NCBI GenBank assembly: GCA_024403615.1
Contig: JAKSRM010000003.1
Location: 97,973 to 161,972, forward strand
Length of the DNA stretch: 64,000 bases
Direction: 5' to 3'
Source: Lachnospiraceae bacterium
GTDB lineage: Bacteria > Bacillota > Clostridia > Lachnospirales > Lachnospiraceae
The stretch's first letter is position 1, and every line of letters begins with the position of its first letter. A model generated the notes under the pieces. The model was not told the origin of the DNA. It searched no databases and saw only the letters and a program-made list of their open reading frames with translations. Made by a program: the position numbers and the translations under genes. This document shows positions 8,044-17,613 of the stretch, in pieces.

Positions 8044-8877
8044 ATGGAAAACAAAAACAATACCGTATATTACGAAGCAAAAAAGCCTATCTTTTCCAAA
8101 AAGAAAATCGGTATTATCATTGCTGCTTTAATTATTATTGCGATTATCGCCGCATCGATTACCACAGTTAAACCAGGCCATACTGGCGTAGTTGTTACTT
8201 TAGGAAAAGTATCCAATAACGTTCTTTCCGAAGGTCTTCATATGAAAGTTCCTTTTGTCCAGAACGTAGTTCAGATTGATAACCGTATCGTAAAACTGGA
8301 AGTAGAAACCGAAGCCTTCTCCAAAGACCTTCAGACCGTTTCTACTGTTCTGGCAATCAACTATCGTGTAGAAAGCGATATGTCCTACAGCGTTTACAAA
8401 AACGTCGGCTCCAATTATGAGGCCGTTTTGGTAATTCCTGCAGTAAATGAAGCCTTGAAGGCAATCACTTCCAAATACACCGCAGAAGAAAGCGTTACTA
8501 ACCGTGTTCTGATTGCGGATGGTCTTTTAGATGAACTGAATAAGAAGCTGAATAGCAGCGGACTGATTGTTACCGATGTTAACATCATCAACTTCGATTT
8601 CTCTGATGTATTTATCGAAGCCATTGAAGAAAAACAGGTTGCACAGCAGCGTCTTCTGAAGGCAGAGACCGATAAGCAGACCGCCATCACCAATGCAGAG
8701 GCAGATGCAGAAACTCTTCGCATTAAGGCCGAAGCGGAAGCAGAAGCAAACCGTATTATCAACGAATCTCTGACCGCTCAAATTATCGAATACAATAAGA
8801 TTGAAAAATGGGACGGTGTATTGCCAATCGCAACCGGCACCAGCAATATTATTGATTTAGGAAGCTTTGAAAAATAA
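8044..8877 (+). CDS. Prohibitin/SPFH (band 7) family membrane protein
   Basis: 277 aa. A short basic N-terminus precedes one transmembrane helix (about residues 23-42, IIIAALIIIAIIAASI). TTVKPGHTGVVVTLGKV and the SPFH beta-alpha core follow. The C-terminal half is an Ala/Glu-rich coiled coil (KAETDKQTAITNAEADAETLRIKAEAEAEANR). SPFH proteins form large membrane-attached cages or rings that organise microdomains and often regulate FtsH. The start has AGGAG at 11 nt. The gene ends with a clear terminator. No NfeD partner or protease gene is next to it. Confidence 0.92.
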   Translation: MENKNNTVYYEAKKPIFSKKKIGIIIAALIIIAIIAASITTVKPGHTGVVVTLGKVSNNVLSEGLHMKVPFVQNVVQIDNRIVKLEVETEAFSKDLQTVSTVLAINYRVESDMSYSVYKNVGSNYEAVLVIPAVNEALKAITSKYTAEESVTNRVLIADGLLDELNKKLNSSGLIVTDVNIINFDFSDVFIEAIEEKQVAQQRLLKAETDKQTAITNAEADAETLRIKAEAEAEANRIINESLTAQIIEYNKIEKWDGVLPIATGTSNIIDLGSFEK

Positions 8878-8895
8878 TTAAATCATGACGAACCA

Positions 8896-8928
8896 AAAAC
8901 TGCGGCCCAAAGGACCGCAGTTTTTTTA
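8896..8928. terminator. Intrinsic terminator after the SPFH gene
   Basis: ACTGCGGCCC pairs with GGACCGCAGT around AAA and is followed by seven T. A short A run on the other side may let it also serve the convergent OYE gene, whose stop lies 22 bp to the right. Confidence 0.88.
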
Positions 8929-8949
8929 TATCTATTAATTTGATTTTTA

Positions 8950-10974
8950 TCAAATATGGATGCAAGCTCTAAATGCTTCGTTTACAGCATCACCAATCTG
9001 TGCTGGACGTTTTGCATCGCCGATGACGAAGATTTCTGTTTCTGGTGCGCAATGACGCATAGACTCAGCTTCTTCGGTCAGAGATTTCATACCTAAAGCC
9101 AGAAGAACGGTGTCTGCTGGGAAGGTTACGGTTTCGCCAGTCAGCAGATTCTCAGCAATAACTTCTTTCTCTGTAATAGCAGTAAGTTTTGTGCTGTAGT
9201 GAATCTGATAATTCTTTTCTTTACAGATGTTCAGCATTTCGCCTGCGGAAGAACCTGCGCTCTTTCTTAACTGCATCATGCCGTTTTCTGCTGCGCCCAT
9301 TTCCAGTAATTCCACTTGTTTGCCCATATCGCCGAATTCGATCATAGCTTCCATACCTACGGAACCGCCACCGATGATAACGACTTTATCGCCTACTGGA
9401 ATCTTGCCTTCTTCAGCGTCTGGAGCCCATGCAACATGTGGAAGATCAATGCCAGGAATGTTCTTTGGAATAATTGGTTCGGAACCGATAGCAATAATGA
9501 TTGCATCGTACTGTTCTGCATCCAGCATTTCCTTGGTTGCTCTGGTGTTCATTAAAATCTTAGCGCCGTATTTGTCAGCATATTTGCCAGCCTGAACCTG
9601 AAGGTATTTCAGGTAGTCTGCGGTATCGTTCTTAAATGGAGGGATGGCTGCCTTAATTACCTGGCCGCCTAACCGGTCGGTAGCTTCGTATAAGGTTACA
9701 TCATGGCCTCTCTCACAAAGAGTCATAAGAGCCTGAATTCCGCCAGGGCCGCCGCCTACAACAGCTACTTTCTTCTTCTCAACAGCTTTTGGAACCACGC
9801 CGTCACGAAGGACGCTGGTCATGCCAGACATTGGGTTAACTGCACAGAAGATTGGCTTTGGAATCATCAGATGCTTCATACAGGTAGAGCATCTTAAGCA
9901 TGGTCTGTGATCTTCTGGATGATCATGAGCATATACGTTTGGCATATCTGGGTCTGCCATCAGAGGACGGCACATAGCTACGAAATCTGCCCAACCGTTT
10001 GCGATGATTTCTTCTGCCATGTCGATGCTGGTAATAGAACCAACAGTAGTAACCAGAAGGTCTGGATAAGCTTTCTTAACTGCTGCAGCGTAATGTACGT
10101 TAAAGCCTCTCTCCATAAAGAAGTTCTGGCACCAGTTACGCATATAAGCACCGCCGAAATCACTGTGAAGACCTGCAGATACATGGATAATATCGATATG
10201 GTCTTTCAGCATTCCGATGAGTTCTAAGGTTTCATCAAAGTGCATTCCTTCTTCTGCGATTTCGTCTGCAGAAATACGGAATTCAATAACGAAGTCTTCA
10301 CCACATTTCTGACGGATGTTATCACATACTTCGATAGCGAAGCGGGCTCTGTTCTCTAAAGATCCGCCGTACTCATCGGTACGATGGTTGTACAGAGGGC
10401 TGGTGAACTGGCTGATTAAGTTACCATGTCCGCCATGTACTAAAACGATATCCATGCCTGCTCTCTTCATTCTTGCAGCAGCATCGCCGTATTTATTGAT
10501 GGTCTCCTGGATTTTTTCTTTTGTCATTGCGATGGACGGAATCGGGTCACGTCCTAAACGTTTTGCACGAATCAGCTCCGTACCGGAAATCAGTTCGGAG
10601 GAACTAAATGGTGCATGACCTACCGTCTCAAAAGCGGTATTCTCGCCGTTGTGGTTAATTTCCAGAGAAGCGTGGCAATCAAATTCCTTGCACATATCGG
10701 CAAAGCGAGCCAGCTCACGGATGCCATCATCAGAGCTTAAATCCAGCTGATAAGCTTCATCTTTACATTCCGTAATATCGATGGAAGAGTTACCTACATA
10801 CAGAGTACATACGCCGCCTCTTGCGAACATACGGAACCAGTCAATGAACTCATACGTAATCTTGCCGTCAGGACTTGCCAGGTTTGGTGATGGTGGAGCC
10901 AGAGTGATTCTGTTTTTAAAATCGATTCCACGAATTTTAATTGGTGAAAAAACATGTGAATATTTAGAGCCCAT
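8950..10974 (-). CDS. NADH:flavin oxidoreductase / FAD-dependent reductase (OYE family, 4Fe-4S)
   Basis: 674 aa, three modules. Residues 1-350 form the OYE TIM barrel with FMN and the catalytic HGGHGN pair (H180, H183). A 4Fe-4S motif follows at C359, C362, C365 and C377. From about residue 403 comes an FAD/NAD(P) double Rossmann region (VAVVGGGPGG and VVIIGGGSVGMEA). This is the architecture of 2,4-dienoyl-CoA reductase, trimethylamine dehydrogenase and BaiCD/BaiH, which reduce activated C=C bonds using NADH. The substrate is probably an enoate, enone or aromatic derivative. A paralogue lies 60 bp upstream in the same orientation. The start follows AGGAGG. Confidence 0.93.
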   Translation of the reverse strand: MGSKYSHVFSPIKIRGIDFKNRITLAPPSPNLASPDGKITYEFIDWFRMFARGGVCTLYVGNSSIDITECKDEAYQLDLSSDDGIRELARFADMCKEFDCHASLEINHNGENTAFETVGHAPFSSSELISGTELIRAKRLGRDPIPSIAMTKEKIQETINKYGDAAARMKRAGMDIVLVHGGHGNLISQFTSPLYNHRTDEYGGSLENRARFAIEVCDNIRQKCGEDFVIEFRISADEIAEEGMHFDETLELIGMLKDHIDIIHVSAGLHSDFGGAYMRNWCQNFFMERGFNVHYAAAVKKAYPDLLVTTVGSITSIDMAEEIIANGWADFVAMCRPLMADPDMPNVYAHDHPEDHRPCLRCSTCMKHLMIPKPIFCAVNPMSGMTSVLRDGVVPKAVEKKKVAVVGGGPGGIQALMTLCERGHDVTLYEATDRLGGQVIKAAIPPFKNDTADYLKYLQVQAGKYADKYGAKILMNTRATKEMLDAEQYDAIIIAIGSEPIIPKNIPGIDLPHVAWAPDAEEGKIPVGDKVVIIGGGSVGMEAMIEFGDMGKQVELLEMGAAENGMMQLRKSAGSSAGEMLNICKEKNYQIHYSTKLTAITEKEVIAENLLTGETVTFPADTVLLALGMKSLTEEAESMRHCAPETEIFVIGDAKRPAQIGDAVNEAFRACIHI

Positions 10975-10998
10975 ATTTACCTCCTATATTTGAGTAGG

Positions 10999-11029
10999 AA
11001 AACCGGACCTTTTCCGTCCGGTTTCTTAC
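10999..11029 (-). terminator. Hairpin between the two OYE genes
   Basis: A 9-bp inverted repeat (AAACCGGAC / GTCCGGTTT, 7-nt loop) sits between the two OYE genes. On the minus strand the T run after it is weak (TTCC), so it may be a partial terminator or an mRNA-stabilising processing hairpin rather than a full stop. Confidence 0.5.
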
Positions 11030-11034
11030 ATTTT

Positions 11035-13002
11035 TTATAAACGTCCAATATCTAAAGCAACTGTTTTTGCAGATGCATTTGCTTCAGAAATATTTCCAGG
11101 AATTACACAATCGCCAACTGCAGTAAATCTGCCGCCGCAATCATAGAGAGCCATAGCTTCTTCGGTTAAGGATTTCTGTCCTAAAGCACAAACAACCGTA
11201 TCTGCTGGGAAGAATTTCTCGCCATCTTTGGTTTCGCCCCATACGCCGCCAGCTTCTACTTTTGTAACCTTTGTAGAGAAGTTTGGAACGATTCCGTTAT
11301 CGGATAAAGCTACTTCTACAGACTGTACGCCGATTGGGTTCGGACCCATATTCATTCTTGGAGCCATTTCAAGAACATTAACATTCTTTCCTAAAGACTT
11401 CAGATAGATTGCCAGTTCCATACCAACCAGGCCGCCGCCCATAATAACTACGTTCTCGCCTGCCAGATCTGGATTGGTATAAACTTCTTCTGCGAAGTAT
11501 ACATTTTCACCATCGATGCCAGGAATTGCTGGTTTCACTGGTTTTGCGCCTAAAGCTGCAATCAGTACATCCGCGCCAATTTCTTTTGCATACTCAGGAG
11601 TTACTTCGGTATTTAAACGAACATCGATGTCCGTTTTTCCAATCTTGCAGATCTGCTGGTCGATGTATTCTTTTAAGTGTTTCTTAAATGGGACCTGTTC
11701 TTCACAACGGATGTGACCGCCTAAAGCACCATCTTTTTCACAAAGAACTACTTCGTGTCCATTTTCTACTGCCGTTAAGGCTACCTGCATACCTGCAATA
11801 CCGCCGCCAACAACTAAAACTTTCTTCTTATCTGCCGGTTTTGTGATGCGAGCAAATTCACGTTCTCTGTTGGCAACTGGATTTAATGCACACCAGAAAT
11901 GACCCTTCTGCATTCCACTGGAGAAGCAAGCGTTGCAACGCATGCAACGAACGATTTCGTCTTCTCTTCCGTCTCTTGCTTTGTAAGGGATGTCCGGATC
12001 GCAAGTAAGACCACGGCCGATTTCTACGATGTCTGCTTTACCGGAAGCGATAATGTCTTCCATCATAGCTGGGTCTGTAAGAGCACCAACGGTGGAAATA
12101 TAAACGCCGGATACTTTTTCTTTTACTGCTGCTGCATATTTTACGTTCTGTCCGTCTGGACCGTACATACTTGGGAACGTGATAACGGTTGTACGAGCTT
12201 TATCTGGAAGACCAACGCCACAGCCAACGCTGCAGTTAATCAGGTCTGCATGACCTACTAACATCTGTGCGAAAGCTGCGCCTTCTTCTACCGTATATCC
12301 ATAAGGAGAACATTCATCGGCACTGATACGAACTTCAACTGGGAAGCCCTTGCCACATTTTTTGTGAATTGCATCTACAACTTCAATGGTGAAGCGAGCT
12401 CTGTTTTCCATGCTGCCACCCCATTTATCGGTACGACGGTTGATACGGCTGCACATAAACTGGTTTAACAACCATCCATGGCCAGCATGAACCATAACCA
12501 TACCAAAACCAGCGTCCTTACAGAATTTTGCTGCATTTGCGAATTTTTCGATGATTTCATAAATGATTTCTTCCGGCATTTCCTTTACTGGATAGCCTGC
12601 GAATTCATCATCAGAAGGACCATAAATAATATCAGATGTGGTTCCAACACCAGGGGTGTAAACCTTCGGAACGGCCTTCATTCCTGGGTGCTGAAGCTCG
12701 ATGGAAGGAATGGCACCATGACGACGGATCGCGTCAGCCATCTTGGTCAGTCCTCTTAACGGCTGGCGAGAATCCAAACTGATTTCTGCTGCATAGCCTT
12801 TTCCGTAAGTACTGTCAACGCAAGCTTCACCTAAAGTTACGCAAGCTGCACCGCCCATTGCTTTTCTCTCGAAGAATGCGATGCAGTCATCGGAAAACTT
12901 ACCCATTACATTGTCTGGGTGTCCCATCGGTGCTGCGAAAATTCTGTTGCGGAACAAAGTATCGCCAATCTGAATCGGCTTAAATAAATTTGGATAGTTC
13001 AT
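11035..13002 (-). CDS. NADH:flavin oxidoreductase / FAD-dependent reductase (OYE family, 4Fe-4S), paralogue
   Basis: 655 aa with the same modules as its neighbour: an OYE barrel with HAGHGW (H172, H175) and RRTDKWGGSMENRARF, a 4Fe-4S cluster from C353, C356, C359 and C371, then FAD and NAD(P) folds (VLVVGGGIAGMQ, VVIMGGGLVGMEL). Cytoplasmic. The two genes are clearly diverged, so the pair is more likely two specificities than a recent copy. BaiCD/BaiH bile-acid reductases are known members of this architecture, but no other bai genes are present. Flavonoid, cinnamate or drug C=C reduction are alternatives. The start has AAGGAG. Confidence 0.93.
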   Translation of the reverse strand: MNYPNLFKPIQIGDTLFRNRIFAAPMGHPDNVMGKFSDDCIAFFERKAMGGAACVTLGEACVDSTYGKGYAAEISLDSRQPLRGLTKMADAIRRHGAIPSIELQHPGMKAVPKVYTPGVGTTSDIIYGPSDDEFAGYPVKEMPEEIIYEIIEKFANAAKFCKDAGFGMVMVHAGHGWLLNQFMCSRINRRTDKWGGSMENRARFTIEVVDAIHKKCGKGFPVEVRISADECSPYGYTVEEGAAFAQMLVGHADLINCSVGCGVGLPDKARTTVITFPSMYGPDGQNVKYAAAVKEKVSGVYISTVGALTDPAMMEDIIASGKADIVEIGRGLTCDPDIPYKARDGREDEIVRCMRCNACFSSGMQKGHFWCALNPVANREREFARITKPADKKKVLVVGGGIAGMQVALTAVENGHEVVLCEKDGALGGHIRCEEQVPFKKHLKEYIDQQICKIGKTDIDVRLNTEVTPEYAKEIGADVLIAALGAKPVKPAIPGIDGENVYFAEEVYTNPDLAGENVVIMGGGLVGMELAIYLKSLGKNVNVLEMAPRMNMGPNPIGVQSVEVALSDNGIVPNFSTKVTKVEAGGVWGETKDGEKFFPADTVVCALGQKSLTEEAMALYDCGGRFTAVGDCVIPGNISEANASAKTVALDIGRL

Positions 13003-13083
13003 GATGTTTCTCCTTAAGTAAATTTATGATAATTCTTTTCATTCATTATATGGTCCGAAGTCCCTCTCTGCAATTGAAAAATG

Positions 13084-14019
13084 TCAATCCAGGTCCGGCA
13101 CGGAGGAATAATCTTTACGATAAATTTCAGCCGCCCGAGAGGAGTCTCCTAAGATTTCCAAAAGTCCTGCAGCCTTGGACATATCCGTATTTACCTTCCG
13201 TCCAGTTTCATTGGCTGCATGAGCAACAACGGTAATCTCTCTTCCACTCTTCTGACTTAAAATATCCGTTTCTGCCTTGAATAAAATCATGGCCCAAGGA
13301 ATATGATAATCGCTGGTAACGATAGCGATTTCATCCACTTCCGGATAATCCTCCTGCAGAAGTTTTCCCGTGTTCATGGCATTCTGACCTGTAGTCATGG
13401 ACTGATTTTCTATAATCAACCGTTCTTCTTCCAGCCCCTCTTCCAAAAGCCATTGACCCATTACATCTGCTTCCTTGGCATCCGGTACGCCACCACCGCC
13501 AGTGCAGACAATGTAAGCATTTGGATATTCCCAGGAGCAATAAAGTCCTACCTGAAGCCGATCAATCAGCTCGTCTTTCATAGTGCCGTCACTTTTCAGC
13601 CCGTAACCTAAAATAACGATTGCCAAATTTTCACCATCGGAAAGGTCGTAAGGAAGTTCGTCATAATTGATTTCCAAGTCCTCCAAATCCTCTGCCCAGT
13701 AAGAATCCATGTCTTTCCAGAACATTCCCTGCTCCGGATCTTTTTCTATGGCTTCCGCATAGATTTTCTCTATTTTTTCGTTTGCCCCTTCGCCGTAGTT
13801 TCCTCGTAATAAAAGAGCATCGCCGATGAGTTCTTGCGCCGTTTTTTCTGGCTCGGTCTCTGGCGGAGTAGTCGTTTCTGTGGTTACTTCCGTTTCTATT
13901 TCCGACTCTTTTGGACCGCAGCCCACGCAGGAAAATATCAGAAGAACCGCCAGAAGTGCCCCCAAAGCAATTCCCGCTCTTTTTCTTTTTTTATTTTTCT
14001 TCTTGTTAAAAAGTCTCAT
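13084..14019 (-). CDS. YdcF/SanA-like DUF218 protein, probable membrane-bound or lipoprotein form
   Basis: The Met at 14019 is preferred (AGGGG 6 nt upstream) over the one at 14037; this gives 311 aa. A basic stretch (NKKKNKKRKR) precedes a hydrophobic segment ending in FSCVGC, either a lipobox (IFSC or CVGC) or a membrane anchor. A Thr/Glu-rich linker follows. From about residue 140 comes the DUF218 domain: LAIVILGYGLKSDGT, RLQVGL, IVCTGGGG, EADVM, NTGKL and TSDYHIPWA. The family is tied to envelope biogenesis; the exact reaction is not settled. It is divergent from the azoreductase-like gene. Confidence 0.85.
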   Translation of the reverse strand: MRLFNKKKNKKRKRAGIALGALLAVLLIFSCVGCGPKESEIETEVTTETTTPPETEPEKTAQELIGDALLLRGNYGEGANEKIEKIYAEAIEKDPEQGMFWKDMDSYWAEDLEDLEINYDELPYDLSDGENLAIVILGYGLKSDGTMKDELIDRLQVGLYCSWEYPNAYIVCTGGGGVPDAKEADVMGQWLLEEGLEEERLIIENQSMTTGQNAMNTGKLLQEDYPEVDEIAIVTSDYHIPWAMILFKAETDILSQKSGREITVVAHAANETGRKVNTDMSKAAGLLEILGDSSRAAEIYRKDYSSVPDLD

Positions 14020-14092
14020 GTTCTTCCCCTTTTCCATATACTTTATTATATAATAAAATTTAAGAGATAGAAAATACTAAAGGACGGACCCA

Positions 14093-14662
14093 ATGAACAA
14101 AATTTTATTTATCGACGCAACCAACCATGAAGACTCCAGAACCAAATCTCTGGCAAATCATATATTGGAGAAACTAGAGGGAGAAATCACTCGCGTTCCC
14201 CTTTTTGAACTTACCATTCCTACCTTAACGGAAAGCTTTTTGAACTGGCGAAACGGATGTGTAGAAGAAAAGAATTTTACAGATACTTATTTTGATTGGG
14301 CAAAAGAGTTTGCTTCTGCGGATACGGTTATCATCGCCGCTCCTTACTGGGATCTTTCCTTCCCTGCCGTGCTGAAACAATATCTGGAAGCGATTACCAT
14401 TGTTGGTCTCACTTTCTATTACACCGAAGAAGGTTTCCCAAAGGGCCTGTGTAAGGCGGAAAATCTCTTTTATGTTACGACTGCGGGCGGACCGATTATC
14501 AGTGATGATTTTGGATTTGGATATGTTCAGGGACTGACCCAGAATATGTTTGGTGTAAAAAATGCACATTGCTTTAAGGCAGAAAATCTGGACATCTGGG
14601 ACGCTGATGTGGAAAAGATTCTTTCCGACTGCAAAGCGGAAATCGATCAGTATTTTGAATAA
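14093..14662 (+). CDS. FMN-dependent NAD(P)H oxidoreductase (azoreductase / NQO-like flavodoxin fold)
   Basis: 189 aa. The flavodoxin-fold N-terminus ILFIDATNHEDSRTKSLANHIL, the AAPYWDLSFPAVLKQYLEAIT block and TTAGGPI are characteristic of AzoR/NAD(P)H:quinone oxidoreductase-like proteins, dimeric cytoplasmic FMN enzymes that reduce quinones or azo compounds. The start follows AAAGGA. The intergenic region with the divergent DUF218 gene is short. A hairpin terminator shared with the next convergent gene follows. Confidence 0.85.
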   Translation: MNKILFIDATNHEDSRTKSLANHILEKLEGEITRVPLFELTIPTLTESFLNWRNGCVEEKNFTDTYFDWAKEFASADTVIIAAPYWDLSFPAVLKQYLEAITIVGLTFYYTEEGFPKGLCKAENLFYVTTAGGPIISDDFGFGYVQGLTQNMFGVKNAHCFKAENLDIWDADVEKILSDCKAEIDQYFE

Positions 14663-14703
14663 GAACGATTCGAAAACAGCTTTCGAAGTGCATTTTTCGA
14701 GAC

Positions 14704-14740
14704 AAAAAAGGGACTTCTTTCGAAGTCCCTTAATTTTTTG
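14704..14740. terminator. Bidirectional intrinsic terminator
   Basis: AAGGGACTTC / GAAGTCCCTT with a 4-nt loop, flanked by TTAATTTTTT on the plus side and an A run that reads TTTTTT on the minus side. It serves the azoreductase-like gene and the convergent PhlG-like hydrolase gene. Confidence 0.88.
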
Positions 14741-14752
14741 TTATTCAACAAC

Positions 14753-15526
14753 TTATCTCTGTGGTGGAAGGTTTTTATGAACGTGTCTCCATGTTCCGTC
14801 TTCGTTCTTAGCTGTTGTTAAGTCGAACTGCATGTTCTCGAATGGATCTGGATGTCCTACCCAAAGAGCGTATAACTGTGGAAGGAAATCTTTCAGTCTG
14901 CCTGATTCATATTCCATATGGCCTGCGATGTCTGGTCTTGGAGGCATTGGTTTGCCTTCTGCTGCCATCTTAGCTGCCATTTCCATCATCTTCTTCATGC
15001 CTTCCATTCTCTTCTGGCTGGATACAGAGATGGTTCTCCATTTGATACCGCCTGGGCAGTCTTCATACATGTGAATTAAGAAGCCATCATCAGGATCATC
15101 TGAGAAGCAGGAAAGCCAGCAGTGCTCATAGCAATCTGTGTATGGATAATGCTGCATTCCAAGACGGGTAATCTTGATAGGTTTTGTTGCGTCAAACTCG
15201 TAAGATCCTTCTACAGATCCTTCGTAACCAACTTCGCATGGAGGAACGATCCAATCGAATCCATGATGCTCACCAGGAGCCCAAAGAAGGTAACCTTTTT
15301 CCATGTTTGCCCAGAACCAGTCAACCATCTTAGCTTCTACTCCAGGAACAAATTCTGCTTTATCACTTGCTGTGAAAAAGTGTTTGTCTGCAAATTTTGG
15401 ATGAAACTCGTATGGAGCTTCTTCAATTACTTCTGCTTTGTCGAAAGGAACACGGCCCCAAACCTTGGTCTCTTCGCCAGCTTCATATCTTCTTTTCTGT
15501 CCAGCGTTATATAAATATTCGCCCAT
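14753..15526 (-). CDS. Putative DAPG/phloretin hydrolase-family C-C hydrolase
   Basis: 257 aa. The segment KMVDWFWANMEKGYLLWAPGEHH and a later HMEYE (H203, E207 in an HxxxE spacing) recall the zinc site of the 2,4-diacetylphloroglucinol hydrolase PhlG and the phloretin hydrolase Phy of gut Eubacterium. Those enzymes cleave a C-C bond next to an aromatic ketone. I recognise the family by overall pattern rather than full motif certainty: the remaining zinc Glu is only tentatively assignable. An alternative is another polyketide-ketone hydrolase. No signal peptide is seen. The start has AAGGAG. The nearby OYE reductases and esterases would fit flavonoid degradation. Confidence 0.55.
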   Translation of the reverse strand: MGEYLYNAGQKRRYEAGEETKVWGRVPFDKAEVIEEAPYEFHPKFADKHFFTASDKAEFVPGVEAKMVDWFWANMEKGYLLWAPGEHHGFDWIVPPCEVGYEGSVEGSYEFDATKPIKITRLGMQHYPYTDCYEHCWLSCFSDDPDDGFLIHMYEDCPGGIKWRTISVSSQKRMEGMKKMMEMAAKMAAEGKPMPPRPDIAGHMEYESGRLKDFLPQLYALWVGHPDPFENMQFDLTTAKNEDGTWRHVHKNLPPQR

Positions 15527-15704
15527 TTTTTCAATCTCCTTCTCTTAAAAACTTGTATAACTAAAGTACACTTACAATGGATATTATACTTTTCTCTTAT
15601 CTCTAATTCAATATGATATTTGGAATAAGATAATTCATAAATTTAATAGGTGGTTTCGCTTATTCCTGTTCGGCCCTTAAATAAGCGCGACGTACTCCAG
15701 ATTA

Positions 15705-16481
15705 TTATGATGCCTTCTTCAGAATTCTTCCGCAAATATATTTCAGTAACACTTCAATTATGATACTGAACAAAACTACGGTTAAAGTTGCCGCGTACAC
15801 TTCGTCGAAATTCAAGGCAGCTTTGGCGGAATAGATGATATGGCCTAAAGATTTCGCCGGGGTACATAATACTTCTGCTGCCACTCCTGCCTTCCATGCA
15901 TAGCCTAGGGCACTGACACAACTAGAAAAGAACTCCGGCAAAATCTGCGGCAGTTTTACCTGCACCAAAGTTTTCATTTTCCCAACATTGTACAGCCGAC
16001 TAACAGCATCTAATTCCTTGCTGGTATTGGCCAAACTATCATGAACACTCTGCCAAATTAATGGAACTACCATTAAAAACGAGATGACGATTGGCAGATT
16101 ATTTACATCCACAAATAAAAAAGCAATGATAATAAAGCTGACAACCGGCACCGCCCGAATAACTTTCATGGCAGGTGCGAAAATATAGTCCACGATTTTC
16201 AAACCATGGGTTAATAATCCCAACAGAAAGCCGACCAGAATACCTAAAAGAAAGCCGACCAGAATTCGCAACAAGGTGATTCCTGCCATTTCCAAATAGG
16301 TCGGTGTAAAACCGACAGTAAACCATTTTGCAAATACTTGAAATGGTCCTGGTAAAAATAGTTTCAACCGGTCGCTAACCAAAAGACTCAGCACTTCCCA
16401 AAGACCGATCCAAAAGATCAGGGGAAGGGCGATTTTTAAAATTCGATCTACTATTTTGTTTTCGGTTAATCTGTTTTTCAT
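15705..16481 (-). CDS. ABC transporter permease (SsuC/TauC type)
   Basis: 258 aa with about six transmembrane segments. The cytoplasmic EAA-like loop contains DAVSRLYNVGKMKTLVQVKLPQILPEFFSS, which contacts an ATPase. It resembles the permeases of nitrate/sulfonate/taurine or thiamine-precursor importers. It follows the substrate-binding-protein gene on the same strand with an 78-bp gap. No ATPase gene lies in the neighbourhood, which is unusual for this family because the three subunits are normally together. No clear Shine-Dalgarno was seen upstream of the ATG. Confidence 0.88.
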   Translation of the reverse strand: MKNRLTENKIVDRILKIALPLIFWIGLWEVLSLLVSDRLKLFLPGPFQVFAKWFTVGFTPTYLEMAGITLLRILVGFLLGILVGFLLGLLTHGLKIVDYIFAPAMKVIRAVPVVSFIIIAFLFVDVNNLPIVISFLMVVPLIWQSVHDSLANTSKELDAVSRLYNVGKMKTLVQVKLPQILPEFFSSCVSALGYAWKAGVAAEVLCTPAKSLGHIIYSAKAALNFDEVYAATLTVVLFSIIIEVLLKYICGRILKKAS

Positions 16482-16559
16482 TCTAATTGATAATTCTGAA
16501 TTTATTCTACTTAGGAAATCCTTGTTTTAACTTGCTTCGCTCAAAAAGCTTTTTCCTAT

Positions 16560-17573
16560 TTACTCCACTCCATAGAAGAAATCGTTTTCTGGCAGCTTTC
16601 CGCCAATTGAAGTAGGATCAAATCCCTTTAATACCTCAAAGTAAGGAAGAATCTGCTCCTGCATTTCTTTTCCAGTTACAAACGTCAGATTGCATTGCGG
16701 AATGGCCTGTTCTGCAACCTTTGCGGCAGGAATGATTTCATATTTCTCACAAAGATCCGCTGCGTCCGTTATGTTTTCTTTCGCATAATTAATGGATGCT
16801 TCATATTCCCGGAGGAACATATCCACCGCCGCCTGGTTCTCCTCCACAAAAGTATCCAGTGCTACTATACAGCCCATCATCAGACCGTCTCCCTGTACCT
16901 TTTCCCATTCGTCGTTAATGGAAAGCACCCGGTTCAGGCTTTCGCTTTTCGTCAAAACAGTAGTAGCTGCTGGCTCCGGAACCATCGCTACTTCTGCATT
17001 TCCGCTTACCAACTGAGCAATCAATTCATCGTTGGTTGCCACAAACTGTATCTGTACATCTTCCCCAACCGTCATTCCGTTTTGCTCCAACAAATACCGT
17101 AAAATATATTCTGGGTTGGATCCTTCGCCAGTGGAATAAATAGTTTTTCCTTTTAAATCCGCAAAGGAAGAAATGCTGTTTCCATTTTCAATGACGGAAA
17201 GAACGCCCAACGTATTTACTGCCAGCATTTGGATTTTTCCTTCTGTTTTGTTGTAAAGTTTCACCGCCAGGTTGGTTGGCACAGATGCTATATTAATATC
17301 TCCAGAAACAATTTTTGCACTGATTTCATCTGCGCTGGAAACGACCGTAAAAGCATAATCGTTTTTTGCATTTCCAGTTTCTGCGTCTTCCATTAATTTC
17401 ACCATGCCCACACCGGTCGGTCCTTTTATACAAGCAATTTCCATATGAACCGGTACGTAGGGTGCTAGAGCTTCCGTAGATATTTCTTCGGATATATTTT
17501 CTGTCTGGCCACAGGCCATCAAGCTAATAAGTAGTAATCCGCAAATTACTGCAACTATTATTTTTTTTATCAT
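16560..17573 (-). CDS. ABC transporter substrate-binding lipoprotein (SsuA/NMT1-like)
   Basis: 337 aa. The signal peptide ends in a lipobox (LMAC, Cys21), so the protein is a membrane-anchored lipoprotein. The mature part has the periplasmic-binding-protein type 2 fold of the SsuA/THI5 family: FTVVSSADEISAKIVSGDINIASVPTNLAVKLYN, then DLKGKTIYSTGEGSNPEYILRYLLEQNG and a second lobe. The ligand may be an aliphatic sulfonate, thiamine precursor or another small organic acid; the sequence does not decide. It sits between a Crp-type regulator (40 bp upstream) and the permease, so the three are probably one operon. Confidence 0.88.
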   Translation of the reverse strand: MIKKIIVAVICGLLLISLMACGQTENISEEISTEALAPYVPVHMEIACIKGPTGVGMVKLMEDAETGNAKNDYAFTVVSSADEISAKIVSGDINIASVPTNLAVKLYNKTEGKIQMLAVNTLGVLSVIENGNSISSFADLKGKTIYSTGEGSNPEYILRYLLEQNGMTVGEDVQIQFVATNDELIAQLVSGNAEVAMVPEPAATTVLTKSESLNRVLSINDEWEKVQGDGLMMGCIVALDTFVEENQAAVDMFLREYEASINYAKENITDAADLCEKYEIIPAAKVAEQAIPQCNLTFVTGKEMQEQILPYFEVLKGFDPTSIGGKLPENDFFYGVE

Positions 17574-17613
17574 TCTCTTGTAATTTCCTATTTTTCTTTA
17601 TTAAAAACTTAAA

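Noticed and set aside
11035..13002. Calling the OYE pair baiCD/baiH
   Set aside because: The architecture matches, but no other bile-acid genes are present and the family covers many enoate reductases.
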